From the IMG/VR virus record IMGVR_UViG_3300029917_000019, positions 1-23,785 of that record: a stretch of DNA of 23,785 bases; one strand, 5' to 3'. Positions 11,398-18,623 of the stretch are shown here, piece after piece. The notes under the pieces are model-generated. The model was given only the letters and a program-made list of their open reading frames with translations, was not told the origin of the DNA and searched no databases. The translations under genes and the position numbers were made by a program. Position 1 is the first letter of the stretch. The number at the start of each line of letters is the position of its first letter. Origin of the DNA: a virus.

Positions 11398-11846
11398 GTT
11401 TTCTCCTCGTCCGCACGTCGGCGCACCAGCCCCGGCAGCTTGCGGCCTCCGGCGTACACGTAGCGCGTTAATTCATGACACGCCGCCTGGACATTCCCAG
11501 CGGCCTCGTATGTCGGAATACGAGATCGTTTTAATGTCGCAACACCTGCATTATAAGCAAAGTCTGTATATGCAACGCGCCGATTATCTGGCAGGCCAGG
11601 CATTAAATCATCAACTGGACCGAGATAATCTTTAATCCGACCGGCCAGCATCGCATTGCACTCGGCGGGCGTTTTGGTCTCACCGAAATACACCCCTTGC
11701 GTTTCCCCATAGCAGATCGTCGCCAAGGTGGCGCGCGCCGGGTCTTTATACGCATGGGTGCGTAGCCCCTCGTGAGCGCCAATCATGCTAACGCATAGGG
11801 CGACGATTCCCGCACCGCCTGCCACATGCCTAGTGGTTATTGCCAT
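11382..11846 (-). CDS. SAR endolysin, GH24 lysozyme family
   Basis: A 154-residue lysozyme. The N-terminus has a weak hydrophobic segment (residues 8-24, GGAGIVALCVSMIGA) rich in Gly/Ala with a Cys, a signal-anchor-release sequence that lets the enzyme sit in the membrane inactive until depolarisation. The GH24 core follows: E26 (HEGLRTHAY), D35 (YKDP), then TICYGET, and later RVAYTDFAYNAGVATL and GLVRRRADEEKTCLNG. The E-to-D distance is standard (eight between), but D35 to T43 is two residues longer than in T4 and P21 lysozymes. It cleaves the glycan strands of peptidoglycan. The C-terminal Cys could pair with others to regulate activity. Confidence 0.9.
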   Translation of the reverse strand: MAITTRHVAGGAGIVALCVSMIGAHEGLRTHAYKDPARATLATICYGETQGVYFGETKTPAECNAMLAGRIKDYLGPVDDLMPGLPDNRRVAYTDFAYNAGVATLKRSRIPTYEAAGNVQAACHELTRYVYAGGRKLPGLVRRRADEEKTCLNG

Positions 11847-12312
11847 TTTGCTGCAGTCCCTTCACGTGAGCGGCTTGAATTGCAATGACCCCGAAATCGG
11901 CAGCCGTCTCACTGTATATCGCCTCTCCGATCCAAGCTGCGATACTCAGCACCAGTCCCGCGATGACCACGGATCGCACTTGATTGCGAACTGGCTTGCG
12001 ATCCTCCGTGGCCATGCGCGATGCCCGGGCGTGCGCAAGATCTAGCTTGATCGCATCGGCGTCGTCAACATGTAAACCGAAGCGATTTAATTTGTCGTGC
12101 GTCAAGACGCTGTTCCGAAGGGCTATGATGTCCTGATTGGTTTTAGTCAATCCGCTTTCCAGCCGATCAACTTTGAGTACCGACTGTTGGATGTCGCCGG
12201 ATAGACGTGCTATCGTTTCGGTTTGCTGCTTTAGCGCCTCGTTCGTCGCCTGACTGGACCCAATTAGGATCCCGAGTTGCATGTGTAATTCATTGCTCGT
12301 TTCGTTGCCCAT
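11830..12312 (-). CDS. Coiled-coil protein with C-terminal TM helix, lysis-associated (160 aa)
   Basis: Residues ~20-70 form a coiled coil (ATNEALKQQTETIARLSGDI; VLKVDRLESGLTKTNQD), residues ~85-108 are highly charged, and VVIAGLVLSIAAWIGEAIYS (about 114-133) is one membrane helix with a short tail. The plan resembles haemolysin XhlA-type and other holin-accessory proteins, which tether to the membrane and assist lysis. It overlaps the endolysin start by 17 bases and the gene before it by 23, so it is expressed with them. It could itself be an atypical holin. No family assignment is certain. Confidence 0.6.
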   Translation of the reverse strand: MGNETSNELHMQLGILIGSSQATNEALKQQTETIARLSGDIQQSVLKVDRLESGLTKTNQDIIALRNSVLTHDKLNRFGLHVDDADAIKLDLAHARASRMATEDRKPVRNQVRSVVIAGLVLSIAAWIGEAIYSETAADFGVIAIQAAHVKGLQQNGNNH

Positions 12313-12952
12313 GCTCAGCCCAGAACCTGCGAAGAATTGTTAGACAGTTCGGGCCTAAGAATTTCCATGTGGCCCCCAGACTGGATTTTAACGTGTCGTC
12401 GTCGGTCGCGCTACCTCGGGTGACATGGTATGCAGGTAAATCGAGTTTAGACACGTCGATCGTCACCAGGCGTCCATGTCGAAACAGATACACAATTCGC
12501 TCGTGACATATTGCATACGCACCGTTCGGCCCGAAACATCCGAGTAGCGATATGGCAAAATCTTGTACGCGCACGGGCTTTTTCCGCAAGCAATACACGT
12601 TATCGTCGTTGATAGAATCGGATGGCTGATCGTAGGATCTCAGCCAATACGTCAGCCACATGGCAGCGAGCACTAGCAGTTGAATTCCAGCAGCCAGCCA
12701 GTATCCACGCCACCGCGTTGTGTACCAAATCGCGCCGATGATGCAATCCGATAGACAATATCCGGCGATGGCGGCGGCAATGCACTTTGATCTTAAGTTG
12801 CGATACGGAATTGAGCGGACAAGCCAAAACGCCAGCGCGGTGAGCGCTAGCGTATGGCTGTATTCTGTGATTATCCAGTTTAGCCCGTGACTAGGGAGCC
12901 GGAGGGCAATCAGGCGGGGGAGTACGAGGATCAACAGAATCATCGCGGGCAT
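12290..12952 (-). CDS. Multi-TM protein with a Cys-containing C-terminal domain (220 aa)
   Basis: The first ~105 residues contain three to four hydrophobic helices (AMILLILVLPRLIAL; LALTALAFWLV; CIAAAIAGYCLSDCIIGAIW; YWLAAGIQLLVLAAMWLTYW). Residues ~115-220 are soluble and contain GAYAICHERIVYLFRHG and, near the end, WKFLGPNCLTILRRFW. The GxNC pattern after an earlier His recalls circularly permuted NlpC/LRAT-like enzymes, but this is a weak likeness only. It lies between the DUF7338-like membrane protein and the lysis genes. A holin is possible on topology but the soluble domain is unusual. Function unknown. Confidence 0.55.
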   Translation of the reverse strand: MPAMILLILVLPRLIALRLPSHGLNWIITEYSHTLALTALAFWLVRSIPYRNLRSKCIAAAIAGYCLSDCIIGAIWYTTRWRGYWLAAGIQLLVLAAMWLTYWLRSYDQPSDSINDDNVYCLRKKPVRVQDFAISLLGCFGPNGAYAICHERIVYLFRHGRLVTIDVSKLDLPAYHVTRGSATDDDTLKSSLGATWKFLGPNCLTILRRFWAEHGQRNEQ

Positions 12953-12979
12953 TTTTCTTCCGTTTCATATAGCTTTGTT

Positions 12980-13510
12980 TCATTTTGGAGTGTACCCCAT
13001 AAAAGGATTAATTGAGAATACGAGTGGCAGGCGTCCGGTGAAATTTGAATCGTGAACTGCATCCATTAGTTTCCAGCCTAAATATGCGCGGAAACAATGT
13101 GAGCCGTAGGGAATGACGATGTAGACCATCCATGCTTGCGACGCCCAGGCTACACAAACACCACCTGAACCCCCCTGGTTACTAGTATCCGGATTGCCAC
13201 GCCATCGAATGCACTGATCGATTGTCGCGCCTGCAGGGCCGATATCGAAGCCCCCGCCGGGGTTGCGCCACATCCAGCAAACGCGCTTCCAGAACGGGGG
13301 CAATCGGCACATCCAAGGATGCACTGCTGGATCCTGCCACGGAGCGTCGCCGTCCAGCGTGTTATCCGATGTCTGTAACCAGGATAGCCATACCGGGACG
13401 TTACCCGACGCGTCAGCAAGGGACACCCACAGGGGGGCCCCAATCGCAGTGACAACGGTCAGCAGCAGCGACACCAGCACTAACACAGGCCATGCAAACC
13501 AGCGCCACAC
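12980..13510 (-). CDS. Membrane-anchored phage protein, DUF7338-like (176 aa)
   Basis: One N-terminal membrane segment (FAWPVLVLVSLLLTVVTAIG, residues 5-24) is followed by a Trp- and Pro-rich domain: VPVWLSWLQTSDNTLDGD, CRLPPFWKRVCWMWRNPGGG and a VFSINPFMGYTP end. This composition and order (LFWFQTxDN, then C-x-x-W-x-x-R-N-x-x-x-G, then a GWK strand) match a family of conserved phage proteins, DUF7338-like, commonly found near tail fibre and lysis genes. Function not established. It starts one base after the preceding stop and belongs to the incoming module discussed for 14 kb. Confidence 0.55.
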   Translation of the reverse strand: MWRWFAWPVLVLVSLLLTVVTAIGAPLWVSLADASGNVPVWLSWLQTSDNTLDGDAPWQDPAVHPWMCRLPPFWKRVCWMWRNPGGGFDIGPAGATIDQCIRWRGNPDTSNQGGSGGVCVAWASQAWMVYIVIPYGSHCFRAYLGWKLMDAVHDSNFTGRLPLVFSINPFMGYTPK

Positions 13511-13511
13511 G

Positions 13512-13895
13512 TCAGGCTCCCGGCAGCGTTAGCCACGCGGGCACAGTCGGCCACACGCAGGTTGTCGGGAACCCCGCTTGCTCCGGCACATTACGCAGCG
13601 CCTCCATCAGAGTAAGCAGATCGACGAATTGCGCCGATGTCAGCGTGGTCGCCATGCCCAGGTCGATCTGCGACTTGTGACGCACGTAGAGCGGCTGCAA
13701 TTGCTCAAGATAAGCATTGCGCTGGGCGCGCGCCGAAGCAGCCAGACTATCGATGCTAGGTGCTGGGTTTTGCAGCACTTGCGCCTGCTCGTCGGTCAGT
13801 AGCGTCATATTTTGCGGCCACGTCGGCAATGCCAGCGCAGCGCCATCCATGTCATCATGCAGAGTACCGTCTGCGGGGTTTTGCCAAATAGACAT
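13512..13895 (-). CDS. Tail-fibre-assembly-like protein (127 aa)
   Basis: AAGG lies nine bases before the ATG. The product opens MSIWQNPADGTLHDDMDGAA, has a helical middle (DSLAASARAQRNAYLEQLQP; TSAQFVDLLTLMEALRNVPE) and ends FPTTCVWPTVPAW. The pattern of a short N-terminal domain, a helix with RNxY, and a terminal P-x-x-P/W motif is typical of tail fibre chaperones that help the fibre C-terminus fold. It follows the stranded 3' end of a tail fibre, so fibre end and chaperone probably moved together. This is the second such gene in the window (see 14502-15044). Confidence 0.6.
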   Translation of the reverse strand: MSIWQNPADGTLHDDMDGAALALPTWPQNMTLLTDEQAQVLQNPAPSIDSLAASARAQRNAYLEQLQPLYVRHKSQIDLGMATTLTSAQFVDLLTLMEALRNVPEQAGFPTTCVWPTVPAWLTLPGA

Positions 13896-13909
13896 AATTT
13901 TTACCTTAT

Positions 13910-14095
13910 TTATCGGAGTTCATACCAAGTAGTAATAGTATTAGTACCTGAGTTATGAACCACACTATATGGTGCGCCGGGTGGAATAATTCCAGTAAGC
14001 ATGCCAATGCCTGTACTTGAACTACTTTGTTCGTAAAAAGTATATATGCTAAGTCCTTGAATATTTAGACTGGAATTAGAACCGGCAGTTGTGGC
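13910..14095 (-). pseudogene. 3' fragment of a tail fibre gene
   Basis: From about 14095 to 13910 the minus strand reads TTAGSNSSLNIQGLSIYTFY and onward to IPPGAPYSVVHNSG and a TITTWYELR end. The last block, IPPGA-Y-S with a final W-x-E-L-R, is the usual C-terminus of fibre proteins that end in a beta knob. The frame upstream of ~14095 is out-of-frame lysozyme sequence and gives no credible start (only a TTG at 14176 without a ribosome site). The stretch is visibly AT-rich against its neighbours. I call it the orphan end of a fibre gene left by recombination. Confidence 0.65.
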
Positions 14096-14192
14096 CGACG
14101 CCGACGGTCGGAATCCCCATCGTATCGGCGTAGATCGTGTAACGCACACCCTCGTCCCTGCGCAATTCAGCTTCAAGTAATGCCTGGTTCAT
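14076..14192 (-). pseudogene. 5' remnant of a GH24 (T4-type) lysozyme gene
   Basis: The ATG overlaps the stop of the preceding gene (ATGA, 14189-14192), with GGGAAGGG just upstream. The 38 residues begin MNQALLEAELRRDEGVRYTI and continue YADTMGIPTVGVGHN, then CRF and stop. E14, D23 and T29 have exactly the E-x8-D-x5-T spacing of T4 lysozyme, so the catalytic triad is intact. A complete enzyme needs about 145-165 residues; everything after the VGVGHN turn is missing, so it cannot fold as an active lysozyme. The break coincides with the start of foreign tail-fibre sequence. Confidence 0.8.
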
Positions 14193-14434
14193 TCCCTTCC
14201 CTTTCCCGTTGCGCGCTCAATTAATTCCGTGAGGTCGCGCTTAAATTCACTGAACATCTCCCGGATCTCATCCTTCTTCAAGAACTGGCCCGCCACCTCG
14301 ACACGCAATTCCTCGTGCGCTGCGCGCAACCTTTCGTGCTTGTCATGCAGGTTGACCAGCCACCAGCCAATGGCAGCCAGCAGGATCGACAGCAGCCCGC
14401 TCATGATGGACAGAAGCACCTCGGTGATTGTCAT
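14189..14434 (-). CDS. Small TM/coiled-coil protein, holin-accessory-like (81 aa)
   Basis: GAGG lies four bases before the ATG. The N-terminus is one membrane helix (LLSIMSGLLSILLAAIGWWLV, residues 7-27), followed by a long charged helix (HDKHERLRAAHEELRVEVAG; MFSEFKRDLTELIERATGKG). Such N-TM plus coiled-coil proteins commonly sit directly before lysozyme genes as holin accessories. Here the gene is indeed coupled to a lysozyme, now truncated. It may still be expressed but has lost its usual partner. A terminator precedes it. Confidence 0.65.
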   Translation of the reverse strand: MTITEVLLSIMSGLLSILLAAIGWWLVNLHDKHERLRAAHEELRVEVAGQFLKKDEIREMFSEFKRDLTELIERATGKGRE

Positions 14435-14453
14435 TTCGCCTCATTTCTGTCAT

Positions 14454-14475
14454 AAAAAATCCCGATCGCGGCGGG
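14454..14475 (-). terminator. Possible intrinsic terminator inside the late operon
   Basis: Minus strand: CCCG, 7-base loop, CGGG, A, then six Ts. The stem is only four GC pairs, so termination would be partial. It lies between the fibre-chaperone gene and the old lysis cassette, a natural boundary for modules. Confidence 0.45.
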
Positions 14476-14501
14476 TTATTGTTTGCTGCTGGGATGTCTG
14501 A

Positions 14502-15044
14502 TCAGAACGTCACGGACTGCACTGCCGCGACCGTGGTCGCAGCGTTCACTGCAGCCACTTTCGTCAGTAAATCCATGTATCCCGGCGTATCTGCAGCCTC
14601 CATTGCCGCTGCAAGGCCCTGCAAGTCCGCGTAAGTGAACGGCGTTACCGGCTGGCCGCTGGAATTGAGCCACAGATTGAGCGGCCACGCCTGCGATTTC
14701 GCGCTGGCGACCAAGGCGTTCTGCAAATTCTGCGTATTCGTCGCAGATTGTGTGAATGTCGCGGTCGCGCCGCCGACCGTCGTGTAGCTGACCGGGGCGG
14801 TGATCGCGGCTTCGTATGCCGATTGAAGGGCTGCGATTTGCGCTGCTTGGGCCTGCACGAGTGTCATCGCGAGCGCTGCCGGCGGAGAAAATACACCGCC
14901 AGCATACGTCCAGCCGATCGCAGCGGTATTCGATTGCACGGCGGTATAGCCTGCAGGCGGCGTCCAGTCCGGACTGCCATCCCACATCACTACGTTGTCG
15001 ACGCTGCCCGATGCGTCAACCAGGGCATATTGCTGAGCTGTCAT
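14502..15044 (-). CDS. DUF4376-like tail fibre chaperone or accessory protein (180 aa)
   Basis: The product opens MTAQQYALVDASGSVDNVVM, then WDGSPDWTPPAGYTAVQ, the usual N-terminal strand module of fibre assembly and DUF4376-type proteins. The C-terminal part (TYADLQGLAAAMEAADTPGY; VAAVNAATTVAAVQSV) is an alanine-rich helical domain. It lies directly downstream of the glycine-rich tail fibre gene (start overlaps region of that gene's stop by none, gap zero), the normal place of a fibre chaperone that helps trimerise the fibre or remains bound at its tip. Its stop is followed by a possible terminator. Confidence 0.7.
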   Translation of the reverse strand: MTAQQYALVDASGSVDNVVMWDGSPDWTPPAGYTAVQSNTAAIGWTYAGGVFSPPAALAMTLVQAQAAQIAALQSAYEAAITAPVSYTTVGGATATFTQSATNTQNLQNALVASAKSQAWPLNLWLNSSGQPVTPFTYADLQGLAAAMEAADTPGYMDLLTKVAAVNAATTVAAVQSVTF

Positions 15045-16328
15045 TTATGTGTACTCCCAAACCATAACCAAGCCGGCGTTTCCGGCACTGCCAGCCGTCG
15101 CGCTGCTGCTTGGAGCCAGGTAGACGCCCGAAGCCCCTTGTCCAGCACCCGCTCCAAATACCGAAGGAGTGGCATGCATGCCCGTTGCTACAATTAAGCC
15201 TGCTGCGAGCGCTTGCGCTCCCCCGAGGCCTTTTGCTGCAATGATATTTCCCCCCGTCGGAGCCGGGGATGACGACGTAGTGCCCGTGTTAAAAGGAAAT
15301 GACGATGACGTGATGCCGTTCGGCGCACCGTTGCCACCGGGCGATGACACCAAACCGCCGAATGATGATGTACCACCAGACGTACCCGATGTCGCACCCG
15401 CCGCACCACCACTACCTGCCGCACCCACTGCGACTGACACGCCGGAGAAGCCAGTGGTTAAACGGCTCTTTGCATACGCGCCAGCTCCGCCCGGAGGCGA
15501 AATACCGCACTGTGATGCAGATGTCGCGGCAACGCCGCCAGACCCGCCGCCGCCACCGATGCACTCCACGATTACACTGCTTGTCCCAGGCGTCGGAGTG
15601 TATGTCCCGCTGGCGCTAAAAATCTGGACGTTAATTAAATTGCCACCCCCAACGGCGCTCAATCTTTGCGCTACACTGCCGCCGGTCAGCTGCCACTCGC
15701 CCCCGATAAAATTGAAGCTCGCGGTTTCACCTCCGTAGAGCACCACAGATCCCGCGACGACCGCTTGCCCGACCCCGGTGATCATGGTCACGCCCGCCGG
15801 CGCGGCGATGGTCACGCCTGCCGAATTTGTGCAGTACATGTCGAATTGCGCACCAGCCGAGAGCCCGGCCGCACCGGGCAGCGTGACCTGATACGCTGAT
15901 GTACTATTCAGCGAAAATGCGGACCCCGCCTGGGCTGCCGTCAGCGTCGTCGTTCCGGTGATTGACGCCGAATTTGTCGAGGCGTTTCCGCTCATCGCCT
16001 GCATCTGCGGCGTCTGCACCATCAGATTCATCGAGCCCGCTGTCAGCAGGTTGGCCGCAATGTCGCCCGCATTCCACGCAAGCGCGGTTGTGCCCTCCTG
16101 CGCCCGGGTCATAGTGATGACATCGCCCGTGACGTTGGTCACATACACGATCTCGCGCAGCAAGCCGGTCGCTGCATCAACGAACGTCATCGGGAAATAC
16201 TGACCGGTCACGGGAGACGGGAACAGCACGCCGGAGCCGGGCGACAAATTCGCGGTGAGCGCCGTTGATGTAATCGCCCCCGCCAGAGTTGTTTGGTCAT
16301 TGTTTGCAAACAGTACGATATTTGCCAT
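15045..16328 (-). CDS. Tail fibre protein with glycine-rich receptor-binding end (427 aa)
   Basis: Residues 1-115 are a conserved fibre-attachment module (MANIVLFANNDQTTLAGAIT; PMTFVDAATGLLREIVYVTN; TRAQEGTTALAWNAGD), which joins the fibre to the baseplate. Residues ~120-240 are repeated beta strands. From about residue 250 the chain turns to Gly/Ser clusters (IECIGGGGGSGGVAATSA; GSGGAAGATSGTSGGTSSF) ending GLVMVWEYT, like polyglycine receptor-binding tips. The tip likely recognises the host surface. The gene's ATG overlaps the stop of the small gene before it. Fibre tips vary fast; this region is the probable host-range determinant. Confidence 0.85.
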   Translation of the reverse strand: MANIVLFANNDQTTLAGAITSTALTANLSPGSGVLFPSPVTGQYFPMTFVDAATGLLREIVYVTNVTGDVITMTRAQEGTTALAWNAGDIAANLLTAGSMNLMVQTPQMQAMSGNASTNSASITGTTTLTAAQAGSAFSLNSTSAYQVTLPGAAGLSAGAQFDMYCTNSAGVTIAAPAGVTMITGVGQAVVAGSVVLYGGETASFNFIGGEWQLTGGSVAQRLSAVGGGNLINVQIFSASGTYTPTPGTSSVIVECIGGGGGSGGVAATSASQCGISPPGGAGAYAKSRLTTGFSGVSVAVGAAGSGGAAGATSGTSGGTSSFGGLVSSPGGNGAPNGITSSSFPFNTGTTSSSPAPTGGNIIAAKGLGGAQALAAGLIVATGMHATPSVFGAGAGQGASGVYLAPSSSATAGSAGNAGLVMVWEYT

Positions 16329-16489
16329 TATTTTTTCTTCCTGTCCATATAGCGTGTCTTAGCTGGCGCGCTATCATGCGCGACCATTTCTTTGCCCACC
16401 GATTGCGGAATCCCTGTCTTCTCCGCAATCTTAGGCTCGTGAGCCACCGCTTCCATGAGCCGGTGCTGTTTTTCGGAGGTCGTTGGCAT
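16328..16489 (-). CDS. Small conserved phage protein (53 aa)
   Basis: The stop TAA overlaps the fibre ATG (TAATG). The product opens MPTTSEKQHRLMEAVAHEPK and continues IAEKTGIPQSVGKEMVAHD, ending in RKKK. The S-E-K-Q-x-R-L-M...G-I-P-x-x-V-x-K-E-F/M pattern is a very common small phage protein of unknown function, usually written in structural operons. The basic, helical make-up suggests a DNA- or capsid-binding peptide. Here it lies between tail genes. No ATG alternative. Confidence 0.7.
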   Translation of the reverse strand: MPTTSEKQHRLMEAVAHEPKIAEKTGIPQSVGKEMVAHDSAPAKTRYMDRKKK

Positions 16490-16500
16490 GAATTTTATCC

Positions 16501-17208
16501 CTATTCGATAACGACATTATAGGTAAATTGGAACGGTAACTGCACCGCGCCGGCATTTATCGCAGCTTGCAAAACGGGCGCCATAACCAACGGGGCATTG
16601 GCGGCGGTAAACGTACTTTGTATCGTATTCAGTGCCACGGTATTGAGGGTGAAAGCATTGAGTATCGCTCCTCCGGTCACGCGGCGCATACCGTTCAGAA
16701 TCGTGATATTGACCTGATTGCCCGATCCGAATGTGACGCTTACCTGATATGTCTGATTGATGCCGGGGTCAGTGCCGTTCACGCCCAGCAAGAAGCGCAT
16801 GATGCGCCGCTTCAGCCATTTGATTGTGAACGCCTGACCGTCGCCTTTGTAAAAAAACCATGTCAGGATGCGCTTATACACGTCATCGTTTGTTGCATAA
16901 TACGACGTCGGCCCGATTCGCTCGAGTGTATTTAACGCAACGGTGTTTAACGCCCAGGTATTCAGCGTGCCGACGCTCTGATTCGTTCCGCTCGGTAGCA
17001 CTGGCCTCGGCAATCCGTATAGCCCAGTCCCGACCCAATCCAGCAGCGCGCCCTGAATCGGAGCGCCGGTGTAAACTGGTAAGCCCACACTGTTGAGCCA
17101 GTCCACATACTCCTGGGCCTCACCGTTAAACGCCGACACGAACGCCTGCAACGAATCGTCGTCGTTATACTGCGTGTAGAGGTATGACGGGATGACTTGC
17201 GTTAGCAT
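16501..17208 (-). CDS. Tail/baseplate protein downstream of baseplate J (235 aa)
   Basis: This 235-residue protein follows the baseplate J gene by two bases, the position held by gpI-like or DUF2612-like proteins that join fibre and baseplate. It opens MLTQVIPSYLYTQYNDDDSL, then AFNGEAQEYVDWLNSVGLPV and IQGALLDWVGTGLYGLPRP, and later has repeated LNTVALNT motifs at residues ~85-95 and 188-196. Such openings (tail end position, DWV-G-x-G-LYG-x-x-RP) are typical of that class. It probably forms the platform to which the fibre attaches. No enzymatic motif. Confidence 0.7.
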   Translation of the reverse strand: MLTQVIPSYLYTQYNDDDSLQAFVSAFNGEAQEYVDWLNSVGLPVYTGAPIQGALLDWVGTGLYGLPRPVLPSGTNQSVGTLNTWALNTVALNTLERIGPTSYYATNDDVYKRILTWFFYKGDGQAFTIKWLKRRIMRFLLGVNGTDPGINQTYQVSVTFGSGNQVNITILNGMRRVTGGAILNAFTLNTVALNTIQSTFTAANAPLVMAPVLQAAINAGAVQLPFQFTYNVVIE

Positions 17209-17210
17209 GG

Positions 17211-18623
17211 TTACCTCTGATTGACGACGATGTTGTTCGACAGCGCGAAAAAGTACGACTCTGGATCGCCAGAAATCACGCCTGTTCCGGTGGCAGGCGC
17301 GGTGGATATCCCATTAATTGACACCGAAAAAATAAGTCGCGTCAGCAAATTAGTCGGCACGATTGACGACACCGCTTGCTGAAACACTTCCTGCATCTGA
17401 AACAGATTCATGGGCTGGCCCGCTGAAATCGAATTCACGTAGCTGGTCAAAGCTGGCTGTGCAAGCTGCGCAACGGCGGTGCTTGAAATGAAATTCGTCG
17501 CGCTGGTGTTCCACGTCACAGTCATTGCCACGGTTTGCTGCGGCGGGTTGACGAATGGAATCAGGTACGTATCCGGGTAATCGTTAATGCTCACGGAAAT
17601 GTTGCGCAGATTCGGTGTGACGACACCGCCTGACACATACGCGCCGTAACCCGATGTGTTGACTCCGATGCTGAATGTAGTCTGCGTCAACACGGTGATG
17701 GTGAGCGGCGTGTTGTTCACCGCGGTCATGCCGACGACGCCCGCGATATTAATGACCTGGCCGGTCGTGAACCCATGGTTTAAATTCGTGGTTACGACGC
17801 CGGGGTTTGCCTGGGTGATTCCGGTCACGGCCAGAGTTGAGCCGGTCAAATCCAGAATATCAAATAGACTGGTGTAAATCGCATTGGCGACTTGATACGG
17901 GTCTCCACCCCCGCAAATCACCTCCCATGACGCGCCCGCCTGACGCACCGACACAAGGCGCGGCTGCACACCCGGCAGATTGGCGAGGTTGGTCTTGAGC
18001 ATGTTGGGCATACCCTGCGCACCCACTAGACCGGCTTGCAGCACCAGCGACCTATAGGTGTCGATGCTTTCCGCTGCGCCACCTGGCGTGCCTGCGGTCG
18101 GGTTAGTCACGCTAAGCGCGATCGTGCTGGGGACTGAGGTCACGAGCTGCGTCACCGTGCCCGCAGGGACGGCCCACGTGCCGCTCGCGGTTGCCAGGCA
18201 ATACATGGAGAGACTCTGGCCGTTTGAACCAATGATACCCCCTTCCTGCACCGTGTACTGATAGGTCCCATCCGACACGGTGACTCCTGGACTGATTGCG
18301 AAGCCCACTGAGCCAGAGAAAACCACATACACGCTGGTGTTACTGGTCGTACCCTGCTGGACCCCGTAAATATTCCCGAGCTGAATCAGCAATTGCTCGT
18401 TGGCGGCATACGGCGACAGCGAGTTGACCAGGTCGACGCGAGCCTGGTCACATACGACCAGCGCCCCCACATCAGTGCTGGCGATATCCTCAATCAGTGA
18501 TCCCGGTAGATTCGCGGTGTAACCGGGGTTCTGCGCAGCAACCGACGCAATCAGATTAGCGCGCAACGTCGCGGGTGATTGCGGTTGCAGTCCGGCAGCG
18601 GTAATAACAGTCGGCAGGGTCAT
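17211..18623 (-). CDS. Baseplate J-like protein (470 aa)
   Basis: The N-terminal SPATLRANLIASVAAQNPGY with the following LPGSLIEDIASTDVGALVVC matches the Baseplate_J family, as does the strand block TYRSLVLQAGLVGAQGMPN with ANLPGVQPRLVSVRQ. Baseplate J/gp6-like proteins form the wedge ring of contractile tails and trigger sheath contraction. Residues ~270-320 contain a small inserted beta domain (GFTTGQVINIAGVVGMTAVN). Presence of this family implies a contractile (myovirus-type) tail; the sheath gene must lie upstream, outside the window. Starts overlap the preceding gene by four bases. Confidence 0.9.
   Translation of the reverse strand: MTLPTVITAAGLQPQSPATLRANLIASVAAQNPGYTANLPGSLIEDIASTDVGALVVCDQARVDLVNSLSPYAANEQLLIQLGNIYGVQQGTTSNTSVYVVFSGSVGFAISPGVTVSDGTYQYTVQEGGIIGSNGQSLSMYCLATASGTWAVPAGTVTQLVTSVPSTIALSVTNPTAGTPGGAAESIDTYRSLVLQAGLVGAQGMPNMLKTNLANLPGVQPRLVSVRQAGASWEVICGGGDPYQVANAIYTSLFDILDLTGSTLAVTGITQANPGVVTTNLNHGFTTGQVINIAGVVGMTAVNNTPLTITVLTQTTFSIGVNTSGYGAYVSGGVVTPNLRNISVSINDYPDTYLIPFVNPPQQTVAMTVTWNTSATNFISSTAVAQLAQPALTSYVNSISAGQPMNLFQMQEVFQQAVSSIVPTNLLTRLIFSVSINGISTAPATGTGVISGDPESYFFALSNNIVVNQR

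Noticed and set aside
13910-14176. Intact 88-residue gene across the lysozyme/fibre junction
   Set aside because: The first ~28 codons are lysozyme DNA read out of frame from a TTG without ribosome site; only the last ~60 codons look like protein.
15169-15738. Pro/Asp-rich 189-residue plus-strand frame opposite the fibre gene
   Set aside because: It is the antisense of the Gly/Ser-rich fibre tip, which forces Pro/Ala/Thr codons.
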